Translations under genes and position numbers: made by a program
The notes under the pieces: model-generated
Told to the model about the DNA's origin: nothing
The model's database searches: none
Seen by the model: the letters and a program-made list of their open reading frames with translations, nothing else
Assembly: GCF_900101865.1 (NCBI RefSeq)
Contig: NZ_FNAH01000001.1
Location: 124,001 to 188,000, forward strand
From: Paracoccus isoporae
GTDB lineage: Bacteria; Pseudomonadota; Alphaproteobacteria; Rhodobacterales; Rhodobacteraceae
Direction of reading: 5' to 3'
DNA length: 64,000 nt
Shown here: positions 48,262-55,663 of the stretch, piece by piece
Numbering within the stretch: the stretch's first letter is position 1
Layout: each line of letters opens with the position of its first letter

Positions 48262-48936
48262 CTAATATGTCCGGCGCCTGATACGCCAGATGAACCAGAG
48301 TGTCATCCCCGCGCAGGTCGCCGCGAACAGGAACCACTGCACCGCATAGGACAGATGGCTGTTCGGCACCCCCTCGATCGAGACCGGGATCGGCACGACC
48401 CCTTGCGTCTCGCCCTCGGCGGCGGCGGCAACGACCAGCACCGGCTCGGTCCCCAGCATCCCGGCCATGGCCGGCACGTCGCGGGCAAACCAGATTCCCG
48501 CGGCCAGATCCGGCTCGGGCGTGGCGCTGCCCTTTTCCTGTGGCCAGTGCAGATTGCCCCGCACCCGCAGCGCGGCTGGCGGTCGATCCTCGCGGCGCTG
48601 ATCCTGATCGATGAAACCGCGATCCAGCAGGATGCGCCGCCCATCATCGGTCTCGAAGGCCGAGATGACGTTATACCCCCCGCCCCGCTCCTTGGAGCCC
48701 GACAGGACGAGGATTTCTTGGCCTGTCGTCTCGCCGCTCACCAGCACCGGCATATATTTCATCGACGGGTCGGGATCGGCGGGCAGCGCCTGCGGGGCGG
48801 CGTCGATGCCCGACTGGATCTCGGCCAGCATCGCCTCTTTCCACTCCATCCGGCGCAATTGCCAGAATCCCAGGCTCAGCAGGATCGCCGTGCCGACGAG
48901 ACCGAAAATCAGCGGGGGGATGATCGAGCGGCGCAT
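48262..48936 (-). CDS. SURF1-family cytochrome oxidase biogenesis protein
   Basis: The 224-residue protein has two membrane helices, one at each end (IIPPLIFGLVGTAILLSLGFWQLRR and the C-terminal YAVQWFLFAATCAGMTLWFI), around a periplasmic domain; the WQLRRMEWK motif and YAVQWF are typical of SURF1/Shy1. It helps haem a insertion into subunit I. ATG 48936 gives the usual N-terminus. It lies downstream of ctaE but beyond a terminator, so it probably depends on read-through or an own promoter and leads the surf1-thrC-M16-GNAT unit. Confidence 0.92.
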   Translation of the reverse strand: MRRSIIPPLIFGLVGTAILLSLGFWQLRRMEWKEAMLAEIQSGIDAAPQALPADPDPSMKYMPVLVSGETTGQEILVLSGSKERGGGYNVISAFETDDGRRILLDRGFIDQDQRREDRPPAALRVRGNLHWPQEKGSATPEPDLAAGIWFARDVPAMAGMLGTEPVLVVAAAAEGETQGVVPIPVSIEGVPNSHLSYAVQWFLFAATCAGMTLWFIWRIRRRTY

Positions 48937-48981
48937 GGGGCTCCAACGCGGACAAACCACCGGCAGGGCGGGGCCGGCATG

Positions 48982-49009
48982 TAAAAACGGCGCAGCGTCG
49001 CTGCGCCGT
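48982..49009 (-). terminator. Intrinsic terminator at the end of the cta operon
   Basis: A perfect 10-bp stem ACGGCGCAGC (48987-48996) / GCTGCGCCGT (49000-49009) with a 3-nt loop is followed on the minus strand by TTTTTAC. It lies 45 bp past the ctaE stop and separates ctaE from surf1. Confidence 0.85.
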
Positions 49010-49053
49010 CCGGATCGTGACAGTCAGGGTCGCGGCGCGGCGACCCCTGTTGG

Positions 49054-49854
49054 TCAGCGGCCCCAGATATAGATGGCGAAGAACAGGAACAGCCAGACCA
49101 CATCGACGAAGTGCCAGTACCAGGCCGCAGCCTCGAATCCGATATGCTGCTTGTCGCTCATCTGTCCGCGCATCAGCCGGATCAGGCAGACGAACAGGAA
49201 GATCGTCCCGATGATGACGTGGAAGCCGTGGAACCCCGTCGCCATGTAGAACACCCCGCCATAGACCGTGTCGGACAGGCCGAACGCGGCATGGCTGTAT
49301 TCATAGGCCTGCAGGATGGTGAAGCAGATCCCCAGGACCACGGCGATGGCGGTGCCGGTGATCGCGTCCTTGCGGTTGTTCTCATGGACGAGCGCATGGT
49401 GCGCCCAGGTCACCGCGCAGCCCGACAGCAGCAGGATCAGCGTGTTGATCAGCGGCAGATGCCACGGATCGAAGGTCACGATCCCTTCTGGCGGCCAGAC
49501 CCCGTCGCGGATCGGGCTTTCCGGCCCCATCGGGTAGAGCGCGTTCTTGAAGAAGGCCCAGAACCAGGCGACGAAGAACATCACCTCCGAGGTGATGAAC
49601 AGGATCACGCCATAGCGCAGGCCGATCTGCACCACCGGGGTGTGATCGCCGGTCTCGCCCTCGTGGACGACATCGGCCCACCAGCCGAACATGCAGTACA
49701 GCACGCCGACCAGACCCATCAGGTTCACCCAGGGACCGCCGCCCTTCATCCAGACGACGGCGCCGGTCAGCATCACGAACACCGCGACCGAGGTCAGCAG
49801 CGGCCAGAGCGAGGGCGGCAGGATGTGGTAGTCGTGGTTCTTCGCATGCGCCAT
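49054..49854 (-). CDS. ctaE: Cytochrome c oxidase subunit III
   Basis: The 266-residue seven-helix subunit of the aa3-type oxidase starts [20 protein letters not shown] and includes [52 protein letters not shown] and the C-terminal [20 protein letters not shown], all conserved. It stabilises subunit I and proton uptake. It is last in the ctaC-B-orf-G-E operon and followed by a terminator. Subunit I (ctaD) is not in the window. Confidence 0.97.
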   Translation of the reverse strand: MAHAKNHDYHILPPSLWPLLTSVAVFVMLTGAVVWMKGGGPWVNLMGLVGVLYCMFGWWADVVHEGETGDHTPVVQIGLRYGVILFITSEVMFFVAWFWAFFKNALYPMGPESPIRDGVWPPEGIVTFDPWHLPLINTLILLLSGCAVTWAHHALVHENNRKDAITGTAIAVVLGICFTILQAYEYSHAAFGLSDTVYGGVFYMATGFHGFHVIIGTIFLFVCLIRLMRGQMSDKQHIGFEAAAWYWHFVDVVWLFLFFAIYIWGR

Positions 49855-49874
49855 TGGCTGTCCCCGCTATTGCG

Positions 49875-50477
49875 TCAGTTCATTCTGGTCCCGTCCGCTT
49901 CGGTCGTCAACGCGGCCTGGGTGTCGGCCTCGGGCGCGTCGGTCTCGAAGGGATGGAAAGTGTAACTCAGGGTGATGTCGCGGACCTTGTAGGCGTCGCG
50001 GTCGTTGACGATCTCGGGATCGACCTCGAAATTCACCGGCATCTCGATCCGCTCGCCGGGTTTCAGCGTCTGCTCGGTAAAGCAGAAACAATCGATCTTG
50101 TAGAAGAACGACCCGGCAATATCAGGGGCCACGTTATAGGAGGCGCGCCCGGTGATGGTCCGGTCGGAATTGTTCACCGCCTCGTAGAAGGCCATGCCGC
50201 TTTCACCGATCCGCATCGTCATCTCGCGCTGCATCGGCTTGAAGGACCAGGGCAGGCTGGGTTCGGTATTGGCGTCGAAGCGGATGGTGATGGTCTCGTC
50301 CAGGATCACCTGACCGCCCGCGCTCTCCGCGACCTGGGTGGTCCCGCCATAGCCGGTGACCCGGCAGAACCAGTTATAGAACGGCACTGCCGCCCAGGCG
50401 AGCGCACCCATCACCACCACCACGCCCAGAAGCGAGACGACGACGCGTTGATTGCGGTCCTGCGGCAAAATCTTCAT
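49875..50477 (-). CDS. ctaG: Cytochrome c oxidase assembly protein CtaG/Cox11
   Basis: The 200-residue protein has one N-terminal membrane helix ([20 protein letters not shown]) and a periplasmic immunoglobulin-like domain with the copper-binding CFCF pair ([12 protein letters not shown] near residue 125) and VNFEVDPEI. It delivers copper to CuB of subunit I. It overlaps the small gene upstream by 4 nt and precedes ctaE by 20 bp. Confidence 0.96.
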   Translation of the reverse strand: MKILPQDRNQRVVVSLLGVVVVMGALAWAAVPFYNWFCRVTGYGGTTQVAESAGGQVILDETITIRFDANTEPSLPWSFKPMQREMTMRIGESGMAFYEAVNNSDRTITGRASYNVAPDIAGSFFYKIDCFCFTEQTLKPGERIEMPVNFEVDPEIVNDRDAYKVRDITLSYTFHPFETDAPEADTQAALTTEADGTRMN

Positions 50478-50746
50478 GGCTCGGCCCTCGCGCCTGCATC
50501 GGCCGCCGGGGTGCCGGGCGCGGCCACCGGATCATCGCTCGGCGCGATCTCGACGCCCTCGTCGCGGGGCAGCAGGCTGGGCCGGACCTGGTGGTCGTAT
50601 CCTTCCAGCGCCGCGCCCCCGCCGGTGCTGACCTTGACCACCGACAGCGCGAACACCAGCGCCGCAAAACCGATCAGCACCACCAGCAGGCCGAGATTGC
50701 GCGACCGGCGGCGGGCATGCAGCTCATGTTCGGTGCGCAGCGCCAT
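50474..50746 (-). CDS. Small single-pass membrane protein between ctaB and ctaG
   Basis: The 90-residue protein has a basic N-terminus ([15 protein letters not shown]), one membrane helix ([22 protein letters not shown]) and a periplasmic proline/alanine/aspartate-rich tail. The ATG at 50746 overlaps the ctaB stop by one base (TGATG), and its own stop overlaps ctaG by 4 nt. Its place corresponds to that of small CoxF-like proteins in alphaproteobacterial cox operons; I cannot show homology by motif. It probably assists oxidase assembly. Confidence 0.8.
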   Translation of the reverse strand: MALRTEHELHARRRSRNLGLLVVLIGFAALVFALSVVKVSTGGGAALEGYDHQVRPSLLPRDEGVEIAPSDDPVAAPGTPAADAGARAEP

Positions 50747-51660
50747 CACGCCGCCACCCAGTGCTGAACCAGCAGCGCCGCGAAATGCGCGAACAGGTAA
50801 TAGAGCGACAGCTTGAAGAAGGATTTCTCCGCCCTGTGCCCATCGGCATTGGACTGCGCGTCGCTGCGCCGCATCACCTGCCAGCCGCGCCAGATGAACA
50901 GCGCGTTCAGCGCCACCGCAACCCCCAGATAGACCGGCCCGCCAACCGGGGTCAGCCCCAGCCAGATCGCGAAGGGCGCCAGCACCAGCGTATAGGCGAA
51001 GATATGGCGGCGCGTGACATCGCGGCCATGGGTGACGGTCAGCATCGGCACCCCGGCTTCGTGGTAATCCTCCTTCATGAACAGTGCCAGCGCCCAGAAA
51101 TGCGGCGGCGTCCAGAAGAAGATCAGCGCAAACATCAGCAGCGACTCGAGGCTGATCCCGCCCGTCGCGCAGGCCCATCCGATCATCGGAGGAAACGCCC
51201 CCGCCGCCCCGCCGATGACGATGTTCTGCGGGGTCGAGCGCTTCAGCCACATCGTATAGACGACCGCATAGAAGAAGATGGTGAAGGCCAGGAACCCGGC
51301 CGCGAACCAGTTCGCCGCCAGCCCCAGCATCATCACCGACAGACCCGACAGCGCCAGCCCGAGACCCAGCGCCTCCGCCCCCGACACCCGCCCGGCGGGG
51401 ATCGGACGGGCGCGCGTGCGCCGCATCACAGCGTCGATATCGGCGTCATACCACATGTTCAGCGCACCGGACGCGCCGCCGCCAATGGCGATGAACAGCA
51501 CCGCGCAGAAGGCGACCAGTGGATGCATCCCGCCCGGCGCGACGACCAGCCCGACAAAGGCGGTGAACACCACCAGCGACATGACGCGCGGCTTCAGCAG
51601 CGCGACATAATCGCCGAATTCGGCCTCACCTTGTGCCTGATATGTGGTCACGTCGGTCAA
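50746..51660 (-). CDS. ctaB: Protoheme IX farnesyltransferase (haem O synthase)
   Basis: The 304-residue membrane prenyltransferase converts haem B to haem O, the precursor of haem A. The polyprenyl-diphosphate-binding motif [19 protein letters not shown] is at about residue 68, and the second acidic motif lies near the middle ([19 protein letters not shown]). About nine membrane helices are predicted. It lies six bases after ctaC and overlaps the next gene by one base. Confidence 0.96.
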   Translation of the reverse strand: MTDVTTYQAQGEAEFGDYVALLKPRVMSLVVFTAFVGLVVAPGGMHPLVAFCAVLFIAIGGGASGALNMWYDADIDAVMRRTRARPIPAGRVSGAEALGLGLALSGLSVMMLGLAANWFAAGFLAFTIFFYAVVYTMWLKRSTPQNIVIGGAAGAFPPMIGWACATGGISLESLLMFALIFFWTPPHFWALALFMKEDYHEAGVPMLTVTHGRDVTRRHIFAYTLVLAPFAIWLGLTPVGGPVYLGVAVALNALFIWRGWQVMRRSDAQSNADGHRAEKSFFKLSLYYLFAHFAALLVQHWVAA

Positions 51661-51666
51661 TTCGGA

Positions 51667-52563
51667 TCACTTCGCGGCAAGCTGGATCGGCCTGGCGTTC
51701 TTAAGATCGGCGGCGGCGAACTCGACCTTCGCACCCTCCAGCCAGGCGGCATAGACGTCGGGCTGCACCGCTTTCACCACGATCGGCATATAGGCGTGGT
51801 TGATCCCGCACAGCTCCGAGCACTGCCCGAAATAGACGCCTTCCTGCTCGGCGGTGAAGGCAAGCTGCGCGATCCGGCCCGGCACCGCGTCCTGCTTCAC
51901 GGCGAAGGCCGGAATGGTCCAGGAATGGATCACGTCGGTGGCGGTGAACTGCATCAGCACTTCCTCGCCCACCGGCACCACGACCGCGTTATCGGTGGCC
52001 AGCAGATACTCGTCCTGGCTGTAGCCATAGGCCTCCAGCTCCTCCTCGGGCAGCATGATGGCGTCGAAGGCGATCTCCTCTTCCGGGTATTCATAGGACC
52101 AGTACCACTGATGCCCGATCGCCTTGATGACCACCGAGGGATTTTCCGGCACCGAAAGCTGGCGGAACAGGATCGGCAGCGAGAACACGCCGATCGCGAT
52201 CAGGATAAGGATCGGCACCAGCGTCCAGGTGATCTCGACCGGGGTGTTGTGGCTGAACCGCGCCGGATCGGGATTGGCCCGGCGGTTATAGCGGACGATG
52301 CACCACAGCAGCAGGCCGCAGACAAAGACCGTGACCACGGTGATGATGATGAGGACATAGTGATCCAGCCATTGCTGGTCCGCCGCCTGCGGGCTCGAGG
52401 CCGGCTGGAAGCCCAGGCCGCGCGGCACCGGCTTGCCGATCACTGGCAACTCGCCCAGCGCATCGCTGGCACGGTCCTGCGCGAACGCCACGCCCGACGC
52501 CAGCATCACCGCCGCACCCATCCCTGCCGCCATCGCGCGGCGCATCATCGCTGGAGCCACCAT
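51667..52563 (-). CDS. ctaC: Cytochrome c oxidase subunit II
   Basis: The roughly 298-residue precursor has an N-terminal signal (to about ASGVAFAQ), two membrane helices and a periplasmic cupredoxin domain with the CuA ligands in [17 protein letters not shown] and the upstream histidine in [11 protein letters not shown]. The aromatic cytochrome c docking region [11 protein letters not shown] is present. The start at 52563 is preferred because AAGGGA lies eight bases upstream; ATGs at 52602, 52593 and 52581 in frame lack a good site. The protein closely resembles P. denitrificans subunit II as I recall it. Confidence 0.93.
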   Translation of the reverse strand: MVAPAMMRRAMAAGMGAAVMLASGVAFAQDRASDALGELPVIGKPVPRGLGFQPASSPQAADQQWLDHYVLIIITVVTVFVCGLLLWCIVRYNRRANPDPARFSHNTPVEITWTLVPILILIAIGVFSLPILFRQLSVPENPSVVIKAIGHQWYWSYEYPEEEIAFDAIMLPEEELEAYGYSQDEYLLATDNAVVVPVGEEVLMQFTATDVIHSWTIPAFAVKQDAVPGRIAQLAFTAEQEGVYFGQCSELCGINHAYMPIVVKAVQPDVYAAWLEGAKVEFAAADLKNARPIQLAAK

Positions 52564-52675
52564 CCGAGTATCCCTTGCCATTTCCGGTCGCATGCGTCGC
52601 AAGGCGCGAAACGGATGCTCCGCCCTTCCGAGTCAGACTTTTTCCGTTTACAACCACAAAACCCTGCCTGCGACA

Positions 52676-52693
52676 AGTCGGCTGATGCCGACT
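52676..52693. promoter_or_regulatory. Inverted repeat in the divergent ctaC-tldD region
   Basis: A perfect 7-bp inverted repeat AGTCGGC-TGAT-GCCGACT lies in the 173-bp region that must carry promoters for both ctaC and tldD. It could be an operator or a hairpin in either leader. No regulator can be named. Confidence 0.4.
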
Positions 52694-52736
52694 CGCCGGG
52701 CCCATGTGCATTGTAAATGATTTTCGGGATGGCTGC

Positions 52737-54161
52737 ATGACAGACGCGACTTTCGCCCCTTTCGAGGATCATTTCGACCGCGACGCGGCGCTCCGCGTGC
52801 TGCGCGACGCCACCAACGGGGCCGATGACGGCGAGCTGTTCGTCGAACGCGCGCATTCCGAAACCCTGACCTTCGACGACCGGCGGCTGCGCGGCTCCAG
52901 CTATACGGCCGGGCGCGGCTTCGGCCTGCGCGCGGTGACCGGCGAGGTGACGGGCTACGCCCATTCCACCGAACTGACCCAGCCTGCCCTTGAACGCGCG
53001 GCCGAAACCGTGCGTCTCGCGGTCGGCAATGGCGGCGCGTCGCTGGCGCTGCCGCCGCAAGGCGCGATCACGCCCCTCTACCGCCCGCGGGATCCGGCGG
53101 CGGGGATCGACATCGCCACAAGGATCGATCTGCTGCGCGAGATCGACGCCCATGCCCGCGCCCTCGATCCGCGCGTGGTGCAGGTCACCGCCTCCATCGC
53201 CACGGCCCTGCAGGAGGTGGCGATCCTGCGCCCCGAAGGCGGGCTGGTGACCGATATCCGCCCGATGGCGCGACTGTATGTCGCAGTCATCGTCGAGGAT
53301 AATGCCCGCCGCGAAAGCGGCGGCACCGGCGGCGGCGGGCGCATCGCGCTCGACCGGCTGATCGAACCGGACCATTGGCAGGCCCAGGTGGCCGAGGCGC
53401 TGCGCATCGCGCGCGTGAATCTTGGCGCCGAACCGGCACCGGCGGGGGTGATGGATGTGGTGCTCGGCCCCGGCTGGCCCGGCATCCTGCTCCACGAGGC
53501 GGTCGGCCACGGGCTGGAGGGGGATTTCAACCGCAAGGGTCATTCCGCCTTTGCCGGGCTGATGGGACAGCGCGTGGCCGCCCCCGGCGTGACCGTGATC
53601 GACGACGGCACCATCCCCGACCGGCGCGGCTCGATCAGCGTCGATGACGAGGGCAGCGCACCGGGTCGCAACGTGCTGATCGAGGACGGGGTGCTCACCG
53701 GCTATCTCCAGGACCGCCAGAACGCCCGGCTGATGGGGGTCGCGCCGACCGGGAACGGGCGGCGCGAAAGCTATGCCCATTCGCCGATGCCGCGCATGAC
53801 CAACACCTTCATGCTGGGCGGCCATGCCAGCCCCGACGCGATCCTGTCCGATCTGCGCGACGGGATCTACGCGGTCGGCTTCGGCGGCGGGCAGGTGGAC
53901 ATCACCAATGGCAAGTTCGTGTTCTCCTGCACCGAGGCCTACCGGGTCAGGAACGGCCAGGTCGGCGCCCCGATCCGGGGCGCCACGTTGATCGGCGACG
54001 GCGCCACCGCGCTCCAGCAGATCCGGGCCATCGGCAATGATCTGTCGCTCGACCCCGGCATCGGCACCTGCGGCAAGCGCGGCCAATGGGTGCCGGTCGG
54101 GGTCGGCCTGCCGACGCTGATGATCGGCGGGCTGACGGTGGGCGGCTCGGCCGCGGCGTGA
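52737..54161 (+). CDS. tldD: Metalloprotease TldD
   Basis: The 474-residue protein is the TldD half of the TldD/TldE heterodimeric zinc protease, which trims modified peptides and unfolded proteins. The catalytic HEAVGHGLEGDF (HExxxH) is near residue 255, and IGTCGKRGQWVPVGVGLPTLM near the C-terminus. The ATG at 52737 gives the family N-terminus; the frame begins 11 codons upstream. TldE is not in the window. It is divergent from ctaC. Confidence 0.96.
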   Translation: MTDATFAPFEDHFDRDAALRVLRDATNGADDGELFVERAHSETLTFDDRRLRGSSYTAGRGFGLRAVTGEVTGYAHSTELTQPALERAAETVRLAVGNGGASLALPPQGAITPLYRPRDPAAGIDIATRIDLLREIDAHARALDPRVVQVTASIATALQEVAILRPEGGLVTDIRPMARLYVAVIVEDNARRESGGTGGGGRIALDRLIEPDHWQAQVAEALRIARVNLGAEPAPAGVMDVVLGPGWPGILLHEAVGHGLEGDFNRKGHSAFAGLMGQRVAAPGVTVIDDGTIPDRRGSISVDDEGSAPGRNVLIEDGVLTGYLQDRQNARLMGVAPTGNGRRESYAHSPMPRMTNTFMLGGHASPDAILSDLRDGIYAVGFGGGQVDITNGKFVFSCTEAYRVRNGQVGAPIRGATLIGDGATALQQIRAIGNDLSLDPGIGTCGKRGQWVPVGVGLPTLMIGGLTVGGSAAA

Positions 54162-54305
54162 CAGGGCAGTCGCCCTGGGGCCTGCCCCTCGACGCGGCCG
54201 CGACCGATTTCGGCCTTCGCCCCGCCATCCCGCCGCCCCGCTTCGCGGTAACGGGATCTTAACCAATCTCCCCCAAAACGGGTCGCGGATGAGGCGGAGA
54301 GGTCG

Positions 54306-55529
54306 ATGAGGTTGTTTTCTTTCAACACACCCCACACCCCACCCACCGCGAGAGAGGATGATCCGACCATCCTCCGTCTCATTCGCTCCCGCCGGGTCGG
54401 TCCGGCCAGCTTTCACCGCCTGATCGCCGAACATGGCAGTGCCGGCGCGGCGCTCGCCGCCCTGCCCGAGATTGCCGGACGCGCCGGGATCGAGGCCTAC
54501 GCGCCCTGCTCCGAGGCCGCGGCGGCAGCCGAATTGCGGGCCGGGCACCGCGCCGGCGCGCGGCTGCTGCGCTTCGACGATGCGGATTACCCGCCGCTGC
54601 TGCGTCAGATCGCGGATGCGCCGCCGGTGCTCTGGATCAAGGGCAATGCCGCCATCCTGCGCGATCCGTCGATTGCCGTGATCGGGGCGCGCGACGCCTC
54701 CTCGCTGGGGCTGCGCATGGCCCGCGGCCTCGCCCGCGGGCTGGCCGAACGCGGGCTGCGCATCGTCTCCGGCCTGGCCCGCGGCATCGACAGCGCCGCG
54801 CATGAGGCCAGCGTGAAAACCGGCACCATCGCCGTCATGGCCGGCGGGATCGACGTGATCTACCCGCGGGAGAACCGGGTGCTGGCCGCAACCATCTGCG
54901 ACCGGGGCTGCCTGATCTCCGAACAGCCCCCCGGCCTCGCTCCGGTCGCGCGGCATTTCCCGCTGCGCAACCGCATCATCTCCGGTCTCGCCCATGGCGT
55001 CGTGGTGGTGGAGGCCGCACCACGCTCCGGCAGCCTGATCACCGCGCGCAACGCGCTCGACCAGGGGCGCGAGGTGCTGGCGGTGCCGGGCCACCCGGTC
55101 GATGGCCGCGCCGGCGGCTGCAACCAGCTCATCCGCGACGGTGCGATCCTGGTGCGCAATGCCGATGACGTGCTGGCCGCGCTGCCCGAACTCGCCCCGC
55201 GCCTGCCCGGAGCAGACCCGCCCGCCACCGATCTGGCGCCAGACCCGGATGGGGCCGGACCGGGCGCGCAGCCGGCACCACCGCCGAGTGCCGACCCGCC
55301 GCCCCCCGCGCCGGCCCGCCCCGCTCTGCCCTTCCCGCATCGCGGCGCGACCCGCGCCGCCGATGCCACAAGGCTGGTGCTCCAGCATCTCTCGGCCAGC
55401 CCGACCGATCAGGACGCGCTGGCACGCGACACCGGGCTGCGCGCGGCCGAACTGTCCTCGCTTCTGATCGAGCTGGAGCTGAAGGGCCGGCTGACCCGGC
55501 TCGCCGGCGGGCAGATCGCGCTGAGCTGA
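54306..55529 (+). CDS. dprA: DNA-processing protein DprA
   Basis: The 407-residue protein has a short N-terminal SAM-like part, a Rossmann fold (about 95-300) with the signatures IAVIGARDASSLGLRMARGL, SGLARGIDSAAHEASVKTG and FPLRNRIISGLAHGVVVVEA, a proline-rich linker (about 300-345), and a C-terminal winged-helix DML1-like domain. DprA binds incoming single-stranded DNA and loads RecA during transformation. It lies 144 bp downstream of tldD. Confidence 0.95.
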   Translation: MRLFSFNTPHTPPTAREDDPTILRLIRSRRVGPASFHRLIAEHGSAGAALAALPEIAGRAGIEAYAPCSEAAAAAELRAGHRAGARLLRFDDADYPPLLRQIADAPPVLWIKGNAAILRDPSIAVIGARDASSLGLRMARGLARGLAERGLRIVSGLARGIDSAAHEASVKTGTIAVMAGGIDVIYPRENRVLAATICDRGCLISEQPPGLAPVARHFPLRNRIISGLAHGVVVVEAAPRSGSLITARNALDQGREVLAVPGHPVDGRAGGCNQLIRDGAILVRNADDVLAALPELAPRLPGADPPATDLAPDPDGAGPGAQPAPPPSADPPPPAPARPALPFPHRGATRAADATRLVLQHLSASPTDQDALARDTGLRAAELSSLLIELELKGRLTRLAGGQIALS

Positions 55530-55663
55530 CCGCCACCCCGGCCGCAGGCGCAGCCCAGGCCCGCCCCCCGCCATGCGCCCGATCGCCGCGCCGGAGCAAC
55601 GCCCGTTGACACGCCCCGCAACTGACCCCATGTTGTCGCGCCGTATCCGCCATGAGGTCCGCC

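Noticed and set aside
54162..54177. Hairpin CAGGGC-AGTC-GCCCTG after tldD considered as terminator
   Set aside because: The stem is only 6 bp, overlaps the stop codon and is followed by G/C-rich sequence without a T-run.
52545..55631. 1028-codon minus-strand open frame opposite tldD and dprA
   Set aside because: Antisense to two recognised genes, with no motif and arginine/glycine-rich composition.
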